Below are positions 27,032 through 34,145 of a stretch of 34,145 nt of DNA, in pieces. Source of the stretch: UBA7396 sp964404065 (GTDB taxonomy: Bacteria; Patescibacteriota; Gracilibacteria; BD1-5; UBA6164); assembly GCA_964404065.1 (NCBI GenBank), contig CAYOIP010000004.1, positions 1-34,145 of the forward strand, read 5' to 3'. The notes beneath the pieces were generated by a model. It saw only the letters and a program-made list of their open reading frames with translations. It searched no databases and was not told where the DNA came from. Position numbers and translations under genes: made by a program. Positions within the stretch are counted from its first letter, which is position 1. Every line of letters starts with the position of its first letter.

Positions 27032-27107
27032 TGGAGCCAGTAATCGGAATTGAACCGATGACCGTTCGCTTACAAGGCGAATGCTCTACCAACTGAGCTA
27101 TACTGGC
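27032..27107 (-). tRNA. tRNA-Thr (TGT)
   Basis: The acceptor GCCAGTA/TACTGGC has discriminator T and CCA. The anticodon stem TTCGC/GCGAA with loop CTTGTAA gives anticodon TGT. The T-arm and D-arm are regular. Confidence 0.94.
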
Positions 27108-27240
27108 ATTTTCTTTACTTATTTCAAAAATAAGCGAGACATATATTATTAAAAATATTTTATATGTCAAAAATTTTTTTAACTTTTTTTTAAATATAGT
27201 TTTTTTATTTGTAAAATTTAAAAAATAAATACAATTATTA

Positions 27241-27365
27241 AGCCAAAATTATCATATTTTTTTTAATTTACTTATTTTATAATAAGGAGAATTTAATCTA
27301 CATTTTTGCTTAATAAAATAAGTAAATATGATAGTTTTGGCGAACTAAAGGATTAAATTCTCCTT
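27241..27365 (+). promoter_or_regulatory. Interleaved inverted repeats: candidate RNA switch or attenuator
   Basis: The 319-bp gap between tRNA-Thr and the next gene has no ORF but holds two complementary pairs in the order A-B-A'-B'. A (27242-27279) pairs with A' (27313-27341): GCCAAAATTATCATATTT with AAATATGATAGTTTTGGC, then ACTTATTTTA with TAAAATAAGT. B (27284-27298) is AAGGAGAATTTAATC and pairs perfectly over 15 bp with B' (27351-27365), which is followed by T5. B-B' is terminator-like. A-A' encloses B, so the two helices form either a pseudoknot or two alternative states. It lies 62 bp before the gene at 27427. The first 130 bp of the gap is plain AT-rich sequence. Confidence 0.6.
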
Positions 27366-27426
27366 TTTGTTTGCCAAGACTTCTTTTTTAATTTTGGTAT
27401 TAAAATTTATTTTTTAATACCTTTTT

Positions 27427-27699
27427 ATGAAATACATTGATGAAAAAATATTAAAAATAAAAAACTTTTGAGAAATAGTTTTAACTAAAGAAAATATCAT
27501 AGTAACTCAAGATAATTATACTTTTTGTATAGCAAGAGATGATTTTACTTGATATAGATTTATAGATATAATAAATAAAAAGATAATTCTTTTATCAACT
27601 ACAAAAGAGTCATTTACCATATCGTTAAATCCAGAAGATATTAAAATTGCTGAGGAGATATGTGATTTTTTAAGTAAAGTTGAAATAAAGAAAAAATAG
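27427..27699 (+). CDS. Hypothetical protein (90 aa)
   Basis: I do not recognise this family. The 90-aa product alternates short beta-like stretches (KIKNFGEIVLTKENIIVTQDNYTFCIA, GYRFIDIINKKIILLSTT) and ends with a helix (EDIKIAEEICDFLSKVEIKKK). This suggests a small alpha/beta fold. It has no signal peptide or membrane segment. It is preceded by the interleaved RNA structure and followed after 32 bp by miaA, so it could be the first gene of a miaA transcript. Confidence 0.6.
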
Positions 27700-27731
27700 T
27701 TATATTTAAAGAAATATAAAAATTTTTAAAT

Positions 27732-28625
27732 ATGAACTACAAAGAAAAATTAAAACTATTTTTGCAAAAAAAATCAAAAAAACCAAAGATAATTGTCATT
27801 TTTGGGCCAACAGCATGTTGAAAAACTTGAATGTGAATAGAAATTGCAAAAGAAATTAATTCAGAAATTATCTCAACTGATTCAAGACAGATTTTTAAAT
27901 ATCTTGATATTTGAACTGGAAAAGCTACTTTGGAAGAAATGTCTTGAGTAAAGCATCATATGATTGATATAATTACTCCAGATACAAACTATAGTGTCTG
28001 AGAGTTTAAAAAACAGTCAGAGAAAATTATTTGAGAATTGCTAAATAACTGAAAAATTCCGATTTTAGTAGGTTGAACTGGTCTTTATATAGATAGTTTG
28101 ATTTATGATTTTCTGATTCCAGAAGTTCCAGCAGATGAAAATTTAAGAAAAATTTTAGAAAATGAGGCAGAAAAATATTGAAAAGAATATGTTTTTGAAA
28201 AACTAAAAAAACTAGATCCAGACTACGCGCTTGAACTTCATCCAAATAATCTAAATTATGTTATAAGAGCAATTGAGGTAAAAATGATTACCTGAAAATC
28301 AAAGCGTGATTTTAGAACCAATAAAATTTTTAAATACGAAACTTTGTTTTTAACTCCATATAATTGAGATAGGGAAGCACTTTATACTAAAATAAACTTA
28401 AGAGTTCAGCAAATGTTTGATAAATGACTTGTTGAGGAAGTCCAAAATATATTAAAAATGTGATATAAAAAAACAGATTTTTGAATGAAAACTATTTGAT
28501 ATAAAGAAGTTATAGAATATTTAGAGTGAAAACTAAGTTTAAAAGAGTGTATAGAAAAAGTTCAGCAATTTAATAGAAACTATGCAAAAAGACAAATCAC
28601 TTGGTTTTGAAAGTATGAAAAATAA
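27732..28625 (+). CDS. miaA: tRNA dimethylallyltransferase
   Basis: The 297-aa enzyme adds dimethylallyl to N6 of A37 in tRNAs that read UNN codons. Motifs: IFGPTACGKTGMGIEIA (P-loop), IISTDSRQIFKYLDIGTGK (the DSrQvY..mdIGTaK segment), HHMIDIITPD, PILVGGTGLYIDSL, and the C-terminal RNYAKRQITWF. Length matches the family. In this genome, tRNAs reading UGA as Gly would begin with U in the codon, so A37 modification could matter for recoding (inference). Many motif glycines are TGA. Confidence 0.96.
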
Positions 28626-28634
28626 TCTATATTA

Positions 28635-28661
28635 TTGACAAAAAATAAATATATGTAATAA
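28635..28661 (+). promoter_or_regulatory. Putative promoter of the 28689 gene
   Basis: TTGACA (28635-28640), a 15-bp spacer and TAATAA. A weak hairpin (TGTAATAATTTACA) and T8 for the miaA end overlap it. Confidence 0.35.
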
Positions 28662-28688
28662 TTTACATTATTTTTTTTTAATATTAAA

Positions 28689-29009
28689 ATGATTAAAAAA
28701 TCAGAAAAAGAACTTGAATATATTCCAATAAATAACTTTGAATATATTTGTGATGAAAGAGAAATACTTTGACTTTTAGAAATAGTTAATGATAAGGATT
28801 CAGAAACATCAAAAACGGTTATATTATATAAAAATAGACTATATAATATAATTGCAACTAATTGTGATTTTGATCATTTTATTATGTGAAATAATATATT
28901 TAAAACTAAATTATTATGTGAAATAATATATTTAAAACTAAATTATTATGGCAAAAATTTAGGGTTTTTAGAGATTGAAAAATGTGTAGTGAAGTCAGGT
29001 ATAAAATAG
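28689..29009 (+). CDS. Hypothetical protein frameshifted by a 32-bp tandem duplication
   Basis: I do not recognise the family. As read, the product is 106 aa: MIKKSEKELEYIPINNFEYI... then LLEIVNDKDSETSKTVILYKNRLYNIIATNCDFDHFIMGNN. From about residue 75 the sequence comes from a 32-bp tandem duplication (28879-28942). Because 32 is not a multiple of three, the frame after it is shifted. Removing one copy gives a different C-terminus (LLWQKFRVFRDGKMCSEVRYKIVEILGN, written in parts: LLWQKFRVFRDG, KMCSEVRYK, IVEILGN) ending with TAA at 29027-29029. That version looks more natural, so the ancestral gene was probably 28689-29029 minus one repeat copy. Confidence 0.6.
28879..28942 (+). repeat. Perfect 32-bp tandem duplication
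   Basis: The unit starts TTATTATGTGAAATAATATA and ends AAAACTAAA. Two exact copies lie head to tail, followed by a partial third start (TTATTATG). Confidence 0.9.
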
Positions 29010-29063
29010 TAGAAATACTAGGCAATTAAAATTTATTTTTATTTTGTCAATATATATTTCTAG

Positions 29064-29107
29064 ATAAATCTAATTATTTATGGTAACATAGTATTAGATT
29101 TATTTTT
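29064..29107 (+). terminator. Hairpin between the 28689 gene and pilB
   Basis: ATAAATCTAAT (29064-29074) pairs with ATTAGATTTAT across an 18-nt loop, followed by T residues. It lies 15 bp before the pilB start. Confidence 0.5.
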
Positions 29108-29121
29108 AATTTTAAAAATTC

Positions 29122-30456
29122 ATGTCTAAGTTAAATGATTTAATGTGAAGTTTTTCAAAAAAACAAGATAATAAAGATAATCAAATTGATGAGCTTTTTA
29201 ATGTTTGAAGTGCAACAACGTCATCAAATAAAAATTCTCATTTATCAATTAATGCAGTTTCAAAAGAAGATGATGAAAATATTATTTCTTTTGTGAATGA
29301 TTTATTTTTACAAGCTATTTCAAAATGAGCTTCTGATATACATATAGAACCAAATGCAAAGGAAATTAGAATTAGACTTAGAATTGACGGAAATTTTATA
29401 AATTATAAGGTTTTAGAACTAAAAAAAGCATCTTCGCTTGTTGCTAGAATAAAAATAATGGCTTATCTAAGAATTGATGAACAAAGACTTCCGCAAGATG
29501 GAAAAATAAATTTCAATTTATTTTGAGGAAAAAGCATAGATTTAAGAGTTTCAGTTTTACCAAATATTTACTGAGAAAAAATTGTAGTAAGAATTTTGAA
29601 AAAAGAAGAAAAAGTAACAGAACTAAAAGATCTTTGAATTTTGCCTTATAATATGGTAAAAATCAAAAAACATCTTTGAGATAGTCATGGTATGATTTTG
29701 GCTGTTTGACCAACTTGAAGTTGAAAATCAACAACGCTATTTTCTCTTTTAAGTCAGTTTGACGGCGAAAAAAATAATATTTCAACACTTGAAGATCCAG
29801 TAGAATATCGTATTCCATGAGTAAATCATACTCAAATAAATCCATCAATTTGATTTAGTTTTGCAGAAGGTTTGAGATCGCTTTTGAGACAAGACCCAGA
29901 TATAATTATGGTTTGAGAAATAAGAGATGAAGAAACTGCAAAACTAGCTGTTGAGGCTTCAATTACTGGGCATCTAGTTTTTTCAACACTTCATACAAAC
30001 TCAGCAGTTGCAACGCTTTCAAGACTTGTAAATTTATGAGTTGATCCACTTTTAATTTCTTCAAGTTTAAGGATGATTATTTCTCAAAGACTTGTTCGTA
30101 AGCTTTGTCCGCATTGTAAAAAAGAATGTATTCCAGATGAAAATGTGAAAAGTTTAATTATTTGAAAAGTTTGAAAATATATAAAAAATAAAGATGATAT
30201 AAGGTTATTTGAAGCGTGTGAATGATGATGTGAAAAGTGTAATAATACTTGATACAAATGAAGACTTTGAATTTATGAAGTTTTGGAAATGAATGAAAAG
30301 GTAGAAGAATTACTTTTGAGAAATGCTTCAAAAACTCAGCTAGAAATACAAGCGATTTGAGATGGAATGGTTACCATAAAAGAAGATGCGTTTTTAAAAG
30401 TTGTTATGTGAGATACATCGGTAGAAGAGGTTCTGAGCGTAATAGGAAGTTGATAA
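29122..30456 (+). CDS. pilB: Type IV pilus / type II secretion ATPase (GspE/PilB family)
   Basis: The 444-aa hexameric ATPase drives pilus extension or secretion. Residues 1-40 are variable. From residue 55 the core is regular: DLFLQAISKGASDIHIEP, RIRLRIDGNF, RIDEQRLPQDGKI (Asp box). Walker A is GPTGSGKST (about 196-204, three TGA glycines). TLEDPVEYRIPG and LRQDPDIIMVGEIRDEETA (Walker B and Asp-Glu finger) follow, then GHLVFSTLHTNSA (His box). A zinc-binding CPHCKKEC...CEKCNNTGYKGR tetracysteine is typical of GspE/PilB rather than PilT. The N-terminal MshEN domain is missing, so it is shorter than E. coli-type PilB. No other pilus gene is adjacent here. Confidence 0.93.
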
Positions 30457-30461
30457 AAAAG

Positions 30462-30490
30462 TTGTATTTTTTAAAAAAAAGTGTTATAAT
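30462..30490 (+). promoter_or_regulatory. Putative promoter of the 30520 gene pair
   Basis: TTGTAT (30462-30467), a 17-bp spacer and TATAAT (30485-30490) stand 29 bp before the ATG. Confidence 0.6.
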
Positions 30491-30519
30491 GATGATAATT
30501 AATTTTTTAGAAAATATAA

Positions 30520-30813
30520 ATGAATACTGCACTAGAAAAACTTTTGCAAAATGAACTTTTATCAGATAAAGATAAGCACGAAATCAGACAAATATTTGAA
30601 ATAGTTGATGAAAAGAAAAAGCAAAATATTTTGAATAATTTTGATAAAATGCTTCTTGCAATTGCAAAAATAAAACAAGAATTAAAAGAACAACAAGAAA
30701 TACTTCTTGGAAAAGCTATTTCAAATATAGAAAAAGCTATTCGTCTCGCTAGAAATAATGGTATAAAATGAGCTACAACTTCTAGCATACAAGACTTAAA
30801 ACAAATATTATAA
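30520..30813 (+). CDS. Hypothetical small helical protein (97 aa)
   Basis: I do not recognise this gene. The 97-aa product is highly charged and predicted helical throughout: LEKLLQNELLSDKDKHEIRQIFEIVDEKKKQNILNNF is a run of amphipathic helices, then KIKQELKEQQEILLGKAISNIEKAI is a likely coiled coil. Only one TGA codon occurs (in IKGATTS). A promoter of good quality precedes it. The gap to the next gene is 28 bp, so both are probably transcribed together. Nearness to pilB hints at a pilus or surface role, but nothing in the protein shows it. Confidence 0.65.
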
Positions 30814-30841
30814 AAATTTATTTACTAAAACAAAAACAAAT

Positions 30842-31177
30842 ATGAAAACAAATAGAGAATCAGATGCTTTAAATGCAAGACTTGAAGAACAAGTAAATCC
30901 AGAAATTTTAGCAAATTTAGCAAATCTTGAATGATTGATAGATCCAGATTTATTTGCCTGATTTAGAGAAAAAATAGTTAAAATAGTTTGAGAAAATCCT
31001 TGAAGTGAAGATGTTGTCGTTTCAAAAATCTGAGAAATTTGAATTAAGGCTGAAAACTTATATATTTGATATCAAAGACAGTTTAGGTCTATTGGAATAT
31101 TAACTTCAGAAGGTTGAATAGATAATTTCCTTTCATGAAATGCTGCAAATGATTGAGATTATCGCTTACAAGCTTAA
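30842..31177 (+). CDS. Hypothetical protein (111 aa)
   Basis: I do not recognise this gene. The 111-aa product begins with MKTNRESDALNARLEEQVNPEI, has a helical NLANLEGLIDPDLFAGFREKIVKIVGE region, and ends in a Gly-, Asn- and Asp-rich tail (GGIDNFLSGNAANDGDYRLQA). Nearly all its glycines are TGA. There is no signal peptide or membrane segment. It lies between the small helical gene and a terminator shared with nth. Confidence 0.6.
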
Positions 31178-31205
31178 ATAAAAACCTAATTTAGGTTTTT
31201 ATTTT
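31177..31205. terminator. Bidirectional terminator, 30842 gene / nth
   Basis: AAATAAAAACCTAA and TTTAGGTTTTTATTT form a stem with T-runs on both strands, overlapping the ends of the convergent genes. Confidence 0.8.
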
Positions 31206-31815
31206 TGTAAGAACATAAATTTATGATTTTACATTCTTTGCATTTTGGATTTTTGGCTGTACAATGATATCTTCCAAAAAGTATAAGAGTATGATGAAGA
31301 CGTGCAAGGTCTTGCAATTTTAATTTTTTTCAAGCAATTTTATCCGTTTGTAAAGGAGTTTTTGTCCTAACAATTCAAAGACGATTTAAAACCCTATGCA
31401 CATGAGTATCAACTGCTAAATAAGGAGCATTTTTTATTATACTTAGCCAAACTTTAGCTGTTTTTATACCAACTCAAGGAAGTTTCTGAAGTTCTTCTAA
31501 ACTTTCAGGGATTTTTTCGTCATAATTTTCTACAAGCATTTTTGACATATTAAAAATATTTTTTGCTTTTGAATTATAAAGTCAGATAGTTTTTATATTA
31601 TTTCTTATTTTTTCTTCTCAAAGTTCGTGTAACTCTTTTGGTGTAGAAAAAAGTTCAAAAAAGTTTTTGTTTATTTTATTTACTTGTTTATCAGTAGTTT
31701 GAGCTGACATAATAATTGCAACTAAAAGCTGGAACTCATTTTTATAATACAGTTCAGTTTTTGGATTTGGAAAAAGTTCGTCAAGATAAGCAATAATTTC
31801 TTTTAATTTTTGCAT
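31186..31815 (-). CDS. nth: Endonuclease III (DNA glycosylase / AP lyase)
   Basis: The 209-aa base-excision repair enzyme removes oxidised pyrimidines. It has the helix-hairpin-helix LPGVGIKTA with catalytic Lys118, then AVDTHVHRVLNR with catalytic Asp136. The C-terminal 4Fe-4S cluster motif is C-x6-C-x2-C-x5-C (CTAKNPKCKECKIINLC). ELYYKNEFQLLVAIIMSAQTTDKQVN is the usual N-terminal part. Length is equal to E. coli Nth. A TGA codon supplies a Gly of the hairpin (LPG). Confidence 0.97.
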
Positions 31816-31875
31816 TTTTTTGAATTATTTAATATTTTTATTATTATACAAAAAAAATATTTTTTAAAAGATTTT

Positions 31876-32670
31876 ATGTATCAAAAACCATTTTACATTA
31901 CAAATCCTGTTTGAAATAATGCTTTAAGTTTTGAAAAAAGACAAAATAAAAAACTTTTTGTTCCTAGTTTAATTGAAATAACTGACTTTTCTAAAATTGA
32001 ATTTTGAAATGAAATAGTTTTTGAAGATTTTGATTTTGATTGAAAACTAATTTCAGCAAAAGGTTTAGAGAATTTTTATAAAATCCCCCCTCTAAATCTC
32101 CCCCTAGCAGGGGAGACTTCCTTAAATTCCTCCCCTGCTAGGGGGAGGTTAGGTGGGGGGATTAAAGCTCCAATTTATCTTTTTGATAATCATAATCACG
32201 CGTATTATTTTTGGTATTTAGCGAGAAGTGAGTGAATTATTTGAGATAATAATATTTTGTATCATATTGATGAACATGCTGATATGAGAGATCCTGAAAA
32301 ATATTTATTAAAACCTGATTCTTTTGATTTAGAGAAAGTTTTTAAATATACAAATTTTGAGTTAAATGTTTGAAATTATATCATTCCAGCTCAAAAAGAG
32401 GGAATTATTTGAAATATTGTTCAGATAAGAAGCGAAAATGATTTAAAGCCCTCACCCCTAACCCCTCTCCCCTTGGGAGAGGGGGATATAATTCTTAATC
32501 TAGATTTGGATTTCTTTGAACCAAATTTGGATTATATAGATTATGAACTGAAAAAGAAAGTTATTTTGGAAATTGCTAAAAAAGCAAAAATTATCACAGT
32601 TGCTACAAGTCCTTTTTTTATAGATCAGGAGTTGGCTTTGAGAGTGTTTAGGGATATTTTTGCAAAATAA
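31876..32670 (+). CDS. UPF0489-family protein with two element insertions
   Basis: The 264-aa protein resembles the UPF0489 (C5orf22-like) family: APIYLFDNHNHAYYFWYLAR, HIDEHADMRDP and ILNLDLDFFEP, with His and Asp clusters that suggest a metal-binding hydrolase related in pattern to arginase-like folds (function unknown). Two GC-rich palindromic elements lie inside the gene without breaking the frame. The first (32083-32162) encodes residues about 70-96 just before the first conserved block. The second (32449-32486) encodes residues about 192-204 (PSPLTPLPLGEGD) just before ILNLDLDFF. Conserved blocks are complete on both sides. TGA codons supply several glycines. Confidence 0.75.
32083..32162. 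repeat. 80-bp compound palindrome inside the UPF0489 gene
   Basis: It begins ATCCCCCC and ends GGGGGGAT. Inner arms CTCCCCCTAGCAGGGGAG and CTCCCCTGCTAGGGGGAG are inverted copies of each other across a short AT centre. It is read in frame. Confidence 0.9.
32449..32486. repeat. 38-bp palindromic element inside the UPF0489 gene
   Basis: It begins CCCTCACCCCTAACCCCTCT and continues CCCCTTGGGAGAGGGGG. CCCCTCTCCC/GGGAGAGGGG is the hairpin. It is the closest relative of the first half of the lepA element. Confidence 0.85.
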
Positions 32671-32689
32671 CATCTTCCAAATTTTATGT

Positions 32690-34145
32690 TTACTGATTTG
32701 GGAATGCTTGTATTGGTGGTGTAAAATTTCAAGTATAACGAGCTACTCATTTTGTAACACGCAAATCATCAATATATCAATAAAAATCATAAGATGTTGC
32801 ACCACCATAGTGACCTATATATGTATCTAAACCAGTTACTCAAAAAGTATCGGTGGATAAAATAGTATTTGATCAAATGGATTGTCAATTGAGATAACAT
32901 GTTACTATTGTTCCATTTCTAACAAAGGCTATATGATTCCAAGTATTAATAGAAAATGCTTTATTAGTATCGTAAATTTGAAGTAAATATTTTGATCAGT
33001 CATATACATAAAAAGTACCATTATTATCAACAGCTATAGAAGCAGTATTTCATACTCACTGATCCCATAAATACCTATATCAATTATTTATCCAATAAAA
33101 CCATCATTCAATAGTAAAATTTCAATTTCAAAAAACAAAATCATTATTTGTTGTGGTGCTTAAATAATTTCAAGCCCCGGCAAAGTAAGCACTATATCAT
33201 CAAAACTTACTTTGAGTAGAACTTCTTATTAAACTTCAATATTTTGATATATTTTTTCATTTTATATCAGTTAAATTCGTATCATCCATATGCATTAAAA
33301 GTACTACATTACTCCAATATGGGTCAGAAGGTAATTGTTCTAATGTTATATTTTTATTCACATCCCCAGTCATATTCCCTACACTATCCTTAAATCTTAC
33401 ATATACCGTTTTAGTTCAATCTCAAGTTGTTAGAGTATGAGAAATAGAACTCGTACAAGTAGTCCAGTTTGTTGGACTTGCTGTATTTCAATATGCTACT
33501 TGTATAGGTGTAGAACCTGCTACATCCGTAGGACAAGTTACAGTTAGTGTTACATTTGTTGAGTTTGTTGTTGCTGGAATAGTAAAATCTCATCAAGTTG
33601 GTGGAGTTTGGTCTGTACAAGCAGTAGTTCCACTTGCTGTATAGTTTGCATTACAACTCACAACTTCACAAGTTCACCAAGAGGTAGTCCAAATCTGACT
33701 TCAGACTCAGTTTGTAATACTACAACTCCTTGTATTTGATACACAAGTAACTCAACTATCCTCTGTATGATATCAAGTTCAACAAGTATAACTACATTTA
33801 GCTCATGCTGGATTATAGTTCCAAGTTCATCATGCAAAACTCGTTGCATTTGATACTTTTGCTGTTCCGTCTGGTGTAGTTCATGCACAAGTTTCTGATA
33901 CACAAACTCATTCATCTAATACTTTTCAAGTTCCACAAGTATAATAACAAGGATTACTTGAATTTGTTCCTTGCCGAGATTGATTTACTTGTGTTGGTGT
34001 TCAGATAGTAAATGTTGCTCAAGTATAGTTTGGCTCAGTAGCACAACTATTATTTACAACTTGATTATTCACACTTACATTCACCTCACTAAAATATTTT
34101 TCTCAAAATATTTCTTTTCAAATTATACTAACATCATATCATAAA
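32690..34145 (-). CDS. Large surface protein: Cys-rich repeats plus C-terminal LamG domain, 5' partial
   Basis: At least 484 residues are visible, and the start lies beyond the window. The N-terminal visible part has repeating Cys-rich units of about 50 residues (CYYTCGTGKVLDEGVCVSETC, then CSYTCGTGYHTEDSGVTCV), all in the pattern CxxxC-TG...C-V. An Ig-like or fibronectin-like stretch follows (TPPTGGDFTIPATTNSTNVTLTV). A concanavalin-like LamG domain ends it: VVLLMHMDDTNLTDIKGK, FTIEGWFYWIN, WNHIAFVRNGTIVTCYLNGQ and GYIDDLRVTKGVARYTGNFTPP. Such proteins are secreted adhesins. It could mediate contact with a host cell (inference). Frame is open through many TGA codons with no TAA or TAG. Convergent with the UPF0489 gene, 19 bp apart. 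Confidence 0.8.

Noticed and set aside
27241..27365. tmRNA or RNase P RNA
   Set aside because: There is no tRNA-like acceptor/T-arm, no tag frame and no conserved RNase P core. It is only a pair of interleaved helices.
33411..33915. Additional small ORFs inside the LamG gene
   Set aside because: They are in other frames of the same strand. The long open frame with Cys repeats and LamG motifs explains the DNA.

Overview
The window is about 34 kb of very AT-rich bacterial DNA in which UGA is not a stop codon. Conserved genes read through dozens of in-frame TGA codons, always where the family has glycine: the MurG N-terminal motif TGGGTGGH is written with four TGA and one GGA, and all three Walker A glycines of the PilB ATPase are TGA. 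UGA=Gly (genetic code 25) is known from Absconditabacteria (SR1) and Gracilibacteria, so the source is very likely one of these Patescibacteria/CPR lineages. All coordinates below use TAA and TAG as the only stops.

Layout. 1-4.1 kb: the end of an S24/LexA-like peptidase, a divergent SLT lytic transglycosylase and pnp, and a small unknown gene. 4.1-5.8 kb: minus-strand murG and a PAP2 undecaprenyl-diphosphatase. 5.9-11.7 kb: a translation block (lepA, tRNA-His, rpsA, rpsB, a small membrane protein, tsf, tRNA-Trp). 11.8-13.7 kb: a type II restriction-modification pair bracketed by 40-bp direct repeats. 13.9-21.8 kb: plus-strand genes for Fic, amidase, SPL-like radical SAM protein, glycosyltransferase, secreted acidic coiled-coil protein, M23 peptidase, smpB and a bcp broken by an in-frame TAA. 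21.9-24.7 kb: a tight minus-strand operon (HprK-like ATPase, Kdo-transferase-like glycosyltransferase, HD hydrolase, truncated CMP-sugar synthetase). 24.8-27.1 kb: tRNA-Gln, rplL, rplJ with an L10 leader, rpmE, and tRNA-Leu, -Tyr and -Thr. 27.2-32.7 kb: a structured RNA candidate, a small unknown gene, miaA, a gene frameshifted by a tandem duplication, pilB, two small unknown genes, nth (minus) and a UPF0489 gene. 32.7 kb to the end: the C-terminal part of a large Cys-rich LamG surface protein.

Functional picture: a reduced genome rich in translation, peptidoglycan synthesis and cutting (MurG, BcrC-like, SLT, amidase, M23) and contact functions (type IV pilus ATPase, LamG adhesin, Fic), in keeping with an epibiotic or predatory CPR lifestyle (inference).

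The most striking observation is a set of palindromic, often GC-rich elements. They lie in intergenic gaps and also in frame inside protein genes (lepA, pnp, rpsB and twice in the UPF0489 gene). The lepA copy carries an in-frame TGA, so it is tolerated only under the recoded genetic code. Other leads are the repeat-flanked restriction-modification cassette, the four-gene CMP-sugar/Kdo-transferase-like operon, and an interleaved A-B-A'-B' RNA structure at 27.24-27.37 kb.
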